This document shows positions 1 through 5,165 of a stretch of DNA of 6,287 bases, piece by piece. The DNA comes from Oscillospiraceae bacterium. Its GTDB lineage: Bacteria; Bacillota; Clostridia; Oscillospirales; Ruminococcaceae. The stretch's first letter is position 1. Every line of letters begins with the position of its first letter. The notes under the pieces were generated by a model, which worked only from the letters and a program-made list of their open reading frames with translations, was not told where the DNA came from and did no database searches. The translations under genes and the position numbers were made by a program. The stretch spans positions 1 to 6,287 of the forward strand of contig JAQXNQ010000132.1 in the NCBI GenBank assembly GCA_029098085.1, given 5' to 3'.

Positions 1-1073
1 AAAAAGTCGTTCCGCACGGGATAGATGCTGCATCTTAAATTATGCCATTTTTCGGCCGCTTCGTCAACCAGTGCCTGCAAAAAGGGCGCCGCCGCAAAGC
101 CGGTGGCCAGGGACAGACTGCGCTCCGCCTCGTCCCCGTCAGAATCCTCCAGCGCTTCCCGGAACTGCTGCTCCTGCAGTGCCAGCATGCCGACACCGTT
201 TTCCAGCTGCCCGAACTCGCCATAGAAGGAAGCGGGCGGAATGGGGCGTCCAGCCAGAATATAAAACTCATCCGACGCATAGAACAGCCGCTCGCCGGTG
301 CGCCGCTGCTGCTCGTCCCCGAAGGAGTCGATGAGATCGATGGTCGCCGCCGCCTCTTCGGCGGTATAGGACCGCAGCGGATACAGCCCGTCCCGGAACC
401 GGGTCAGCCCCACCGGCACACAGGAAACCGTCTGCAGGGCGGGTGCCAGCTCCGACAGATCCCGCAGACTGCGCCGCAGCTCGTCCCCGTCGTTGAGACC
501 GGGACAGAGCACCAGCTGGGCATTGAGCACAATGCCCGCATCGGCAAACCGCCGCATGATCTGGAGCGCTTCCCCGGCAAAGCGGTTGTTCATCATTTTG
601 CAGCGCAGCTCCGGATTGGTGGTGTGCACCGAAATGTTGATGGGAGAGATTTTCATCCGGATGGTGCGCTCGATGTCGTGCTCAGTCAGGTTGGTCAGGG
701 TGATATAATTCCCGTACAGAAAGCTCATGCGGGCATCGTCATCCTTGAAATAAAGGGTATCCCGCATGCCGGGCGGCATCTGATCGATGAAGCAGAACAC
801 GCACTTGTTCCGACAGGAGCGCTGCCTGTCCATCAGATAGCTGTCAAACAGCAGTCCCAGGTCCTCGTATTCCCCCTTGCGGATCTTTACTTCCCGCAGA
901 GAGCCGTCCCTGCTCTGCAGCTGCAGCTGCAGATTCCTTTCCATCATATAGAACCGGTAGTCCAGCACATCCACGATCTCGTTGCCGCCGATGGTCAGCA
1001 GCGTCTCCCCCGCCGTGATGCCCGCCCGGGCCGCCGGACTTCCTTTTTCCACTCCCGCAATGACAACAGCCAT
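1..1073 (-). CDS. DUF512 family PDZ/radical SAM protein, C-terminus cut by window edge
   Basis: The reading frame gives 357 complete residues before the left edge; family members are usually a little over 400 residues, so the C-terminus is missing. Residues 1-60 look like a PDZ-like domain (GVEKGSPAARAGITAGE). The radical SAM cluster motif CxxxCxxC follows as CRNKCVFC (Cys 87, 91, 94), inside the family signature DRQRSCRNKCVFCFIDQ. Further family stretches are the FKDDDARMSFLYGNYITLTN region and SPINISVHTTNPELR. These mark the family annotated as putative radical SAM enzyme with DUF512 (TIGR03279), whose reaction is unknown to me. The ATG at 1073 is preferred over the ATG at 1079 because the site GGAAGGAG (1081-1088) lies 7 bases upstream of the former and only 1 base from the latter. 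The gene follows rpmF on the same strand, but a terminator lies between them. Family identity is seen directly; function is unknown. Confidence 0.93.
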   Translation of the reverse strand, partial: MAVVIAGVEKGSPAARAGITAGETLLTIGGNEIVDVLDYRFYMMERNLQLQLQSRDGSLREVKIRKGEYEDLGLLFDSYLMDRQRSCRNKCVFCFIDQMPPGMRDTLYFKDDDARMSFLYGNYITLTNLTEHDIERTIRMKISPINISVHTTNPELRCKMMNNRFAGEALQIMRRFADAGIVLNAQLVLCPGLNDGDELRRSLRDLSELAPALQTVSCVPVGLTRFRDGLYPLRSYTAEEAAATIDLIDSFGDEQQRRTGERLFYASDEFYILAGRPIPPASFYGEFGQLENGVGMLALQEQQFREALEDSDGDEAERSLSLATGFAAAPFLQALVDEAAEKWHNLRCSIYPVRNDF

Positions 1074-1091
1074 CTGCATGCTCCTTCCGCC

Positions 1092-1130
1092 AAAAAAATC
1101 GCCCGATAAAGCGGGAAGCCTTATCGGGCG
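1092..1130 (-). terminator. Intrinsic terminator after rpmF
   Basis: A perfect 10-bp inverted repeat, CGCCCGATAA (1100-1109) with TTATCGGGCG (1121-1130), encloses an 11-base loop. Read on the minus strand it is followed by seven U residues (plus-strand A run, 1092-1098). It begins 29 bases past the rpmF stop codon and should end the yceD-rpmF transcript. The radical SAM ribosome binding site starts only a few bases past the U run. Confidence 0.88.
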
Positions 1131-1159
1131 GTCTGATATAGATTCAAAAGAGGTCAGGA

Positions 1160-1342
1160 TCAGGCGTTCTTGCGAATCACTTCAACGCCGTTGTAGTAAC
1201 CGCAGTTTCCACAGACCTTGTGCGGTGCTTTCAGCTCACCGCAGTTGGGGCACTTGGAAAAAGCAGGCATATCCAGCTTCCAGACGGCGGAACGTCTCTT
1301 GTCTCTTCTTGCCTTGGATACTTTTCTCTTGGGTACTGCCAT
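1160..1342 (-). CDS. rpmF: 50S ribosomal protein L32
   Basis: This 60-residue protein is a structural component of the large ribosomal subunit. It starts MAVPKRKVSKARRDKRRS, the conserved basic N-terminus of bacterial L32. It carries a complete zinc ribbon: CPNCG (Cys 31, 34) and CGNCG (Cys 44, 47), the four-cysteine form common in Firmicutes. The ATG at 1342 is chosen because AAGGAGG (1351-1357) sits 8 bases upstream. The GTG at 1351, which would add three residues, lies within the region leading into the ribosome binding site and is unlikely to be used. It lies 32 bases after yceD in the same orientation and is almost certainly co-transcribed from the yceD promoter. Its length is normal for the family. 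Confidence 0.98.
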   Translation of the reverse strand: MAVPKRKVSKARRDKRRSAVWKLDMPAFSKCPNCGELKAPHKVCGNCGYYNGVEVIRKNA

Positions 1343-1374
1343 TATTAGCACCTCCTTGGTTTATCTTGGTTGTG

Positions 1375-1875
1375 TCAGGAGAACATCTCACTTAAGACTT
1401 CCCATCTTGGATCGATGCTCTGTGTCTTGCATTGACAGCTGTCAAAATTCAGGTTCTTGCCGCATTGGGGGCAGAGGCCCTTACAGTCTTCCCTGCAGAG
1501 AACTTTGGTAGGCAATTCCAGCAGAAAGTCCGTCCGGACCAGCTCGGTAAGATCCAGCACACCTTCCTCGCAGACCACGAATTCCTCCGTATCCGCGCTG
1601 TCGGTGTTCAGCTCCCTCACCAGGACATGTTCAAAGGAACAGTCATATTCCCGTTCAAACGGCTCCAGACACCGGTCGCAGACCAGACTCAGCACGGATT
1701 TCACACCGAAAACCAGCCTTACCACTCCGGCTCTGTTTCCGATCCGTCCTGTGACCCGGACAGGCGCTCTGAAAGGAGTCTGACCGTATACGCTCTCCTC
1801 TGAAAAATCGAGGCTGCAGTCAATGACGCGTTCTTCCCCGACAATGTCAAAAAGCTGTTTCAGATCCATTTTCAT
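1375..1875 (-). CDS. yceD: DUF177 family protein YceD, linked to 23S rRNA accumulation
   Basis: This is a 166-residue cytosolic protein of the DUF177 (YceD) family, which work in E. coli and plants has tied to 23S rRNA processing or accumulation. Family marks are the first cysteine pair in CDRCLEPFEREYD (Cys 66, 69), an acidic stretch around residues 90-105, the DLTELVRTDFLLELP helix region, and the C-terminal cluster CREDCKGLCPQCGKNLN followed by CQC. The paired cysteines suggest metal binding, which is an inference. The start at 1875 has GAGGTG (1881-1886) 5 bases upstream; a second ATG two codons later is less well spaced. It is the first gene of a two-gene unit with rpmF, a pairing that is widely conserved, and a strong promoter lies just upstream. 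Confidence 0.95.
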   Translation of the reverse strand: MKMDLKQLFDIVGEERVIDCSLDFSEESVYGQTPFRAPVRVTGRIGNRAGVVRLVFGVKSVLSLVCDRCLEPFEREYDCSFEHVLVRELNTDSADTEEFVVCEEGVLDLTELVRTDFLLELPTKVLCREDCKGLCPQCGKNLNFDSCQCKTQSIDPRWEVLSEMFS

Positions 1876-1903
1876 CTCGACACCTCATAATGCCACAAAG
1901 ATA

Positions 1904-1933
1904 ATTATAATATAAGGTATTGCACTTTGTCAA
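1904..1933 (-). promoter_or_regulatory. Promoter for yceD-rpmF
   Basis: On the minus strand there is a perfect -35 box TTGACA (1933-1928) and a perfect -10 box TATAAT (1909-1904), separated by 18 bases. Transcription should start near 1897, giving a 5' leader of about 20 bases to the yceD ATG. Both boxes match the vegetative sigma consensus, as expected for ribosomal protein expression. The -10 box lies inside the palindrome ATTATAAT (1904-1911), so a TATAAT is also present on the plus strand. Confidence 0.88.
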
Positions 1934-1966
1934 CCGCAAAATTCATTTTTTTCAGAAAATTTCGCA

Positions 1967-2019
1967 GCCGTCCCGTGCTGTCCGTCGATCCATCCGAAGC
2001 AGCGGGTAGACGCTTTTTT
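1967..2019 (+). terminator. Terminator-like hairpin with no matching upstream gene
   Basis: On the plus strand, 1967-1980 pairs imperfectly with 2000-2013. The pairs are GC/GC, GTC/GAC, CC/GG, a T-G wobble and GCTG/CAGC, with small bulges, and the loop is 19 bases. Six T residues (2014-2019) follow immediately, the arrangement of an intrinsic terminator. No plus-strand gene lies upstream, so it may end a short divergent transcript from the yceD promoter region or block antisense transcription. The bulged stem makes this tentative. Confidence 0.42.
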
Positions 2020-2314
2020 AGTGTACCAGAATCCGGAGTCGAATGCAAGGGAAAAATCAAAATCTCACGGGAATTTTCCGCTTTTTACAGCTCGTATTTT
2101 TAACACAGCTTCAGACAACGGGTAAAACTCGTGGGAAAACGGGGAAAAACCGCCGGATTTTCCACCTCAGTCTCTCCTGCACAGGGGCGTTTTCAACCAA
2201 TTCCACAGACTTTTCAACATTCCGTAATTTGAGACCGGCTTTTTCTTCCGCCGTAAAATATGGGATTTTGGCAGATAAGGGAAATTTTTCCGCTGCGGCT
2301 GCTTTCCCTCTCGC

Positions 2315-2326
2315 TTTTCCGGAAAA
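2315..2326. promoter_or_regulatory. 12-bp perfect palindrome in the oxidoreductase promoter, possible operator
   Basis: TTTTCCGGAAAA is a perfect palindrome that ends 8 bases before the -10 box, so it overlaps the -35 and spacer region. A bound dimeric repressor would block RNA polymerase. Related dyads GGAAATTTTTCC (2280-2291) and GGAATTTTCC (2070-2079) lie further upstream. No regulator gene is adjacent, so the operator role is an inference. Confidence 0.33.
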
Positions 2327-2330
2327 AGTG

Positions 2331-2339
2331 TGCTATACT
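2331..2339 (+). promoter_or_regulatory. Extended -10 promoter for the oxidoreductase gene
   Basis: TGCTATACT is an extended -10 element (TGN followed by TATACT, 2334-2339). No good -35 box sits 17 bases upstream (TCGCTT, 2311-2316), which is common where an extended -10 is present. The predicted start of transcription near 2346 leaves a leader of about 42 bases to the ATG at 2388. The boxes are plain but the assignment is by sequence only. Confidence 0.55.
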
Positions 2340-2387
2340 GTTGGCGAAACAGGATTCACAGCGATCCGCATCAAGGAGGTTTTTATC

Positions 2388-3449
2388 ATGAGCAAAATCA
2401 AAGTAGCCGTCATCGGCTGCGGTACCATCGCCAACAGCGCTCATATCCCTTCCTATATGGCCAACGAGGAAGCCGAGATCAAGTATTTCTGCGACATCAT
2501 CCCCGAGCGGGCTGAGGCCGCGGTGGAGAAATACGGCTGCGGCACGGCCATCGTGGACTATCACGACGCCCTGGCCGATCCGGAAGTGGAAGCCATCTCG
2601 GTCTGCACCCCCAACAATGTCCATCCCCTGATCACCATGGACGCGCTCCGCGCCGGCAAAAACGTCCTCTGCGAAAAGCCCGCCGCCCGCACCTACGCGG
2701 AGGCGCTGGAGATGCAGAAGGTACAGCATGAAACCGGCAAGGTTCTGAACATCGGCGTGGTCAACCGCTTCAACGACGGCGTCAACACCATCCGGCGCAT
2801 CATCGCTTCCGGCGAGCTGGGCACCATTCATCACGTTTACGTCAGCTTCCGGGCTTCCCGGTCGATTCCCGGCCTGGGCGGCGCCTTCACCACCAAGGCC
2901 ATCGCCGGCGGCGGCGTGCTCATTGACTGGGGCGTCCATTACCTGGACATCGTCATGTACTGCTGCGGCGATCCCGCTCCCCTGACCGTCAGCGGCGAGA
3001 CCTTCTCCAAGCTGGGCGTGGAGATGGAGAACTACGCCTACACCAGCATGTGGGCCGGCCCTCCCAAGTACGACGGCACCTTTGACGTGGAGGATTCCGT
3101 CACCGCCTTGGTCCGCACCAGCGGCCCCGTCATCACCCTCAACGGCGCCTGGGCCCAGAACATCTTTGAGAACGATTCCTACATCGACTTCATGGGCGAC
3201 AAGGGCGGCATCCGCCTGCAGTACGGCAAGAGCTTCACCCTCTACACTGCCAAGGGCGGCGCTCTGCTGACCTCGACTCCCGAATACCGCACCCGCGATA
3301 TGTTCCAGAACGAAATCGACGGCTTCCTCCGCTGCATCCGCACCGGTGAAAAGCTGCCCTCCCACATCGACACGGTCATCATCACCGCCAAGCTGATGCA
3401 GGGCATCTACGATTCCGCCGAGATTCACAAAGAGGTTACGCTGGAATAA
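2388..3449 (+). CDS. Gfo/Idh/MocA family NAD(P)-dependent oxidoreductase
   Basis: This 353-residue cytosolic protein belongs to the family that oxidises or reduces sugars, inositols and related polyols with NAD(P). The N-terminal Rossmann fold starts KVAVIGCGTIA (nucleotide-binding glycine motif, residues 5-15), followed by the acidic strand end YFCDI. The family signature CEKPAA places the catalytic-site Lys at 97. The C-terminal domain carries GGGVLIDWGVHYLDI, with Asp 180, His 184 and Asp 187 at the usual active-site positions. The length is typical. The ATG at 2388 has AAGGAGG 8-9 bases upstream; the in-frame extension to 2043 is not protein-like. The gene stands alone between its own promoter and a strong terminator, with no transporter or kinase beside it, so the substrate cannot be deduced. 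Family certain; specificity unknown. Confidence 0.95.
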   Translation: MSKIKVAVIGCGTIANSAHIPSYMANEEAEIKYFCDIIPERAEAAVEKYGCGTAIVDYHDALADPEVEAISVCTPNNVHPLITMDALRAGKNVLCEKPAARTYAEALEMQKVQHETGKVLNIGVVNRFNDGVNTIRRIIASGELGTIHHVYVSFRASRSIPGLGGAFTTKAIAGGGVLIDWGVHYLDIVMYCCGDPAPLTVSGETFSKLGVEMENYAYTSMWAGPPKYDGTFDVEDSVTALVRTSGPVITLNGAWAQNIFENDSYIDFMGDKGGIRLQYGKSFTLYTAKGGALLTSTPEYRTRDMFQNEIDGFLRCIRTGEKLPSHIDTVIITAKLMQGIYDSAEIHKEVTLE

Positions 3450-3465
3450 GCGCTTCACCCCACAG

Positions 3466-3504
3466 AAAAACCGGACGCTCCCGAAAGGGGGCGTCCGGTT
3501 TTTT
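3466..3504 (+). terminator. Strong, bidirectional intrinsic terminator after the oxidoreductase gene
   Basis: A 17-bp stem (3466-3482 with 3487-3503), broken only by one G-T wobble, is capped by a GAAA tetraloop and ends in a run of six T residues (3499-3504). The stem starts 16 bases past the stop codon. Its 5' arm begins with five A residues, so the same hairpin can also stop minus-strand transcripts coming from the convergent gene. Confidence 0.93.
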
Positions 3505-3510
3505 GCAGAC

Positions 3511-3537
3511 AAAAGGCGGCGGAGCATTTCCGCCGCC
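3511..3537 (-). terminator. Intrinsic terminator after the flavodoxin-like gene
   Basis: A perfect 9-bp stem, GGCGGCGGA (3515-3523) with TCCGCCGCC (3529-3537), has a 5-base loop. Read on the minus strand it is followed by four U residues (3511-3514). It starts 17 bases past the stop codon at 3555. The U run is short, and the hairpin at 3466-3504 would act as a backup. Confidence 0.75.
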
Positions 3538-3554
3538 CGATGGGTTCAATGGAA

Positions 3555-3998
3555 TCAGCCCACAGTGTCAAACAGGGCGTTGATCTGGGCGTCAGCAAAC
3601 TCCACGGCCTTCTTCAGATCCTCTTCGGTGGGCTTGCCCTTGCCGAACAGGGACTTCTTGATGGCGATGCCGCAGGCGCCGGCCACGTTGACGCCATTCT
3701 GCTTGAAGATGTCAGCCAGAGCGGCGGGAACGGTGTTGTTGCCATCCTTGTTGATCATGACCAGGGCCACGTTGGAAGCTCTGGAAGTGCTCAGGTCCTT
3801 GCAGAAAGCGATCAGACGCTTGTCCAGAGAGCCATAGGTCTCGAAGCACAGAATGACCAGCTTTTCCTGCTCGCAGGGATACGCGGGGGGAATCTTGTCA
3901 CCCTTGCATTTATACTCACGGGCGATCTTGGTGGCGATGATTTCAGGGCTTTCCTGAACGCCTTCCTTTTTCTCGATGTACAGAACCTGCATTTTCAT
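3555..3998 (-). CDS. Small orphan protein, probable flavodoxin-like fold
   Basis: I do not recognise a named family with confidence. The 147 residues alternate hydrophobic strands and helices: MQVLYIEK (3-10), EKLVILCFETYG (45-56), NVALVMINKDG (76-86) and GVNVAGACGIAIK (102-114), with helices between them and an amphipathic C-terminal helix (124-144). The pattern, and the strand ending FETYGSLDKRLIAFCKDL, resembles flavodoxin-like domains that lack the classical N-terminal FMN phosphate loop. Cysteines are at 31, 42, 51, 66 and 109. There is no signal peptide or membrane segment, so it is probably cytosolic. The ATG at 3998 has AAAGGGG (4009-4015) 10 bases upstream; the ATG at 3992 is spaced too far. 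It is a single-gene unit with its own promoter and terminator. The codon use is ordinary, which supports real expression. A redox role is a guess. Confidence 0.85.
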   Translation of the reverse strand: MKMQVLYIEKKEGVQESPEIIATKIAREYKCKGDKIPPAYPCEQEKLVILCFETYGSLDKRLIAFCKDLSTSRASNVALVMINKDGNNTVPAALADIFKQNGVNVAGACGIAIKKSLFGKGKPTEEDLKKAVEFADAQINALFDTVG

Positions 3999-4005
3999 TG
4001 CTGAA

Positions 4006-4020
4006 TTACCCCTTTGGCAT
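4006..4020 (-). CDS. Four-codon leader mini-cistron (MPKG)
   Basis: In the leader of the flavodoxin-like gene, ATG-CCA-AAG-GGG-TAA forms a complete reading frame preceded by GAAGGAT at a normal spacing of 6-7 bases. Its AAAGGGG codons are the ribosome binding site of the downstream gene, so a ribosome on the mini-cistron would cover that site and terminate 7 bases before the downstream ATG. This could couple or modulate translation. It is seen in sequence only and could be chance. Confidence 0.35.
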   Translation of the reverse strand: MPKG

Positions 4021-4084
4021 AGTATTATCCTTCAGTAGAGCCGTCTCACCAAACAAAGAATGGCAATCTGAATTGATACTTATT

Positions 4085-4113
4085 AGTGTAACATGAAAAG
4101 TACGGCTTGTCAA
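4085..4113 (-). promoter_or_regulatory. Promoter for the flavodoxin-like gene
   Basis: The minus strand has a perfect -35 box TTGACA (4113-4108), a 17-base spacer ending in TGT, and a -10 box TACACT (4090-4085) that forms an extended -10. The predicted transcription start near 4078 gives a leader of about 80 bases, which contains the MPKG mini-cistron. This is one of the best promoter matches in the window. Confidence 0.82.
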
Positions 4114-4165
4114 AAGAAATCTGTAAACAAACGATGAATTCAAACAAACTTGTAAAATCAAGCGG

Positions 4166-4187
4166 ACATTTTTTGTACATTTTTTGT
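4166..4187. repeat. Tandem direct repeat, two perfect 11-bp copies
   Basis: ACATTTTTTGT occurs twice with no gap (4166-4176 and 4177-4187), and the junction TGTACA is itself palindromic. One turn of helix separates the copies, so they could form a protein site about 50-75 bases upstream of the flavodoxin-like promoter's -35 box. Simple slippage in a T-rich stretch is equally possible. Confidence 0.6.
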
Positions 4188-4211
4188 CGCCGTCCAGTTC
4201 CATATTCCAAG

Positions 4212-4254
4212 AAAAAGCGGAACACCATCCGGAGAGGTATGGACGATCTTCCGC
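4212..4254 (-). terminator. Candidate terminator of the GtrA-Nudix-QueG-like operon
   Basis: On the minus strand an outer 6-bp stem (GCGGAA with TTCCGC; 4249-4254 with 4217-4222) and an inner 4-bp stem (CCAT/ATGG) form a bulged hairpin followed by five U residues (4212-4216). It lies about 93 bases past the stop of the QueG-like gene. No better hairpin was seen nearer. The imperfect stem lowers confidence. Confidence 0.45.
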
Positions 4255-4346
4255 TGCCGGTCATCCCGGCTGTTATATCCTATCACGATTTTCCGTTCCG
4301 GGCCAGCAAGGGGCCGTTGAATCATCCGTCCTGTCAGTTGAATCCG

Positions 4347-5165
4347 TCAACCGCCGGTTGTTTCTCCGGATTTGCCGTACAGAAGATCATAATTGCGCCG
4401 CAGCGGCCCCGGCCCGCGGAAGCCATAGGCGCGAAACCTCACCGCCCGGGTCAGATCCTCCGGCTGCAGAAAGGCCTTCCGGTCCTGCAGAAAGCCCGGC
4501 AGAGGCGTTTTCCGCGCCTGCCGGTTCATGGGACAGACCTGCTGACAGATGTCGCAGCCCCAGAGCAGCCCGCCCCGGCGCACCAGCTCCTGCTCCTCCG
4601 GCGTCAGCTCTCCCTTTTTCTGGGTGATGGCCGACAGGCAGCTTTCGGCATCCACCCCCTGCTCCCCGATGCAGCCCGCCGGGCAGGCTCTCACACAGGC
4701 TCCGCAGCCCGTACAGCCCCTTTTCTCCTGCTCCCGGATTTCTATCGGCATATCGGTCACAATGGCTCCCAGGAAGACCCAGGAGCCGTACAGCGGGTGA
4801 ATCAGCAAGCCGTTTTTCCCCCGCACGCCCAGCCCCGCACGCAGCGCCGCGTCCACCTCCCGGATGGGAGAGTTGTCCGCAAAGGAAACAAAGGCATAGG
4901 GATATTCCTTTTCCAGCGCGTCACAGGCCTGCTGCAGCAGGCCGCCCGCCACCCGGTGATAATCCGGCACGGCCGCATAGCGGGAGATATTGCGGGGGCC
5001 GTCCTCCTCTGTCAGATAAGGGAAAATGCAGACGATCACCGTCCGGGCATCCCGGGGAAGGCGCTCCGCCGCCCGGCAGGGCAGCAGAGGCAGGCAGCCG
5101 GAAAAGGAGACCGCCCCGGCGTCCGGAATGCCGAGGCGGGACAAAAAGGGACGAATCCGCTCCAT
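4347..5165 (-). CDS. Short QueG-like protein (DUF1730 plus double 4Fe-4S domain)
   Basis: This 272-residue protein resembles epoxyqueuosine reductase QueG, the cobalamin-dependent cytosolic enzyme of the last step of tRNA queuosine synthesis. A DUF1730-type region covers about residues 40-140, with RYAAVPDYHRV and DNSPIREVDAALRAGLG followed by GKNGLLIHPLYGSWVFLG. Asp 97 lies ahead of the PxxE element, where the family has its proposed acid residue. All eight cluster cysteines are present: CTGCGACVRACP (151, 154, 157, 161), Cys 176 in SCLSAIT, and GCDICQQVCP (204, 207, 211). QueG is normally near 380 residues; here the C-terminal HEAT-repeat part is absent and the protein ends soon after GPLRRNYDLLYG. 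The reaction is therefore not certain. Its ATG overlaps the Nudix stop as TGATG, with no clear ribosome binding site, implying coupled translation. It is the last gene of the operon. Confidence 0.85.
   Translation of the reverse strand: MERIRPFLSRLGIPDAGAVSFSGCLPLLPCRAAERLPRDARTVIVCIFPYLTEEDGPRNISRYAAVPDYHRVAGGLLQQACDALEKEYPYAFVSFADNSPIREVDAALRAGLGVRGKNGLLIHPLYGSWVFLGAIVTDMPIEIREQEKRGCTGCGACVRACPAGCIGEQGVDAESCLSAITQKKGELTPEEQELVRRGGLLWGCDICQQVCPMNRQARKTPLPGFLQDRKAFLQPEDLTRAVRFRAYGFRGPGPLRRNYDLLYGKSGETTGG

Larger units (their letters stand above)
1876..2387. other. Long intergenic region between divergent yceD and the oxidoreductase gene
   Basis: These 512 bases hold no convincing gene. The left end carries the yceD promoter and the right end the oxidoreductase promoter. 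Between them are a plus-strand hairpin with a T run (1967-2019), three imperfect GGGNAAAAC repeats (2119-2150), a group of TTTTCMACM words (2158-2219) and GGAA/TTCC dyads (2070-2079, 2280-2291, 2315-2326). The plus-strand frame stays open from 2043 into the oxidoreductase gene, but its translation is low-complexity and resembles no protein domain I recognise. Confidence 0.7.
3999..4346. other. Intergenic region between the flavodoxin-like and QueG-like genes
   Basis: These 348 bases contain the flavodoxin-like gene's promoter and leader (3999-4113), a tandem 11-bp repeat (4166-4187) and a candidate terminator for the QueG-like operon (4212-4254). The segments 4114-4165 and 4255-4346 show nothing I can name. 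It is more AT-rich than the genes on both sides, and the frames open across it do not resemble proteins. Confidence 0.65.

Noticed and set aside
1074..1079. ATG at 1079 as the radical SAM start
   Set aside because: Only one base separates it from the ribosome binding site, while the ATG at 1073 has the normal 7-base spacing.
42..1109. 355-codon plus-strand open frame over the radical SAM gene
   Set aside because: It is a shadow of the minus-strand DUF512 gene, which carries family motifs throughout. The plus-strand product is rich in Arg, Gln, Pro and His and resembles nothing.
1343..1351. GTG at 1351 as the rpmF start
   Set aside because: It overlaps the region of the AAGGAGG site, and L32 proteins conventionally start MAVPKRK.
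1483..1500. A CRISPR array, tRNA or IS end anywhere in the window
   Set aside because: No regularly spaced repeats, cloverleaf or paired terminal repeats were found while reading either strand; the repeats seen are short and isolated.
2043..2387. In-frame 115-codon N-terminal extension of the oxidoreductase
   Set aside because: It runs through the promoter and the strong ribosome binding site, is low in complexity, and the family starts at the Rossmann strand KVAVIGCG next to the ATG at 2388.
2214..3527. 437-codon minus-strand open frame antisense to the oxidoreductase
   Set aside because: It mirrors the GC-biased codons of a clear plus-strand gene and crosses two terminator hairpins. Its translation is Gly/Ala/Asp/Val-rich with no recognisable domain.
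4006..4203. 65-codon minus-strand frame ending in MPKG as a real gene
   Set aside because: Most of it lies upstream of and across the promoter at 4085-4113, with no ribosome binding site or domain. Only its last four codons, with their own site, are plausible.
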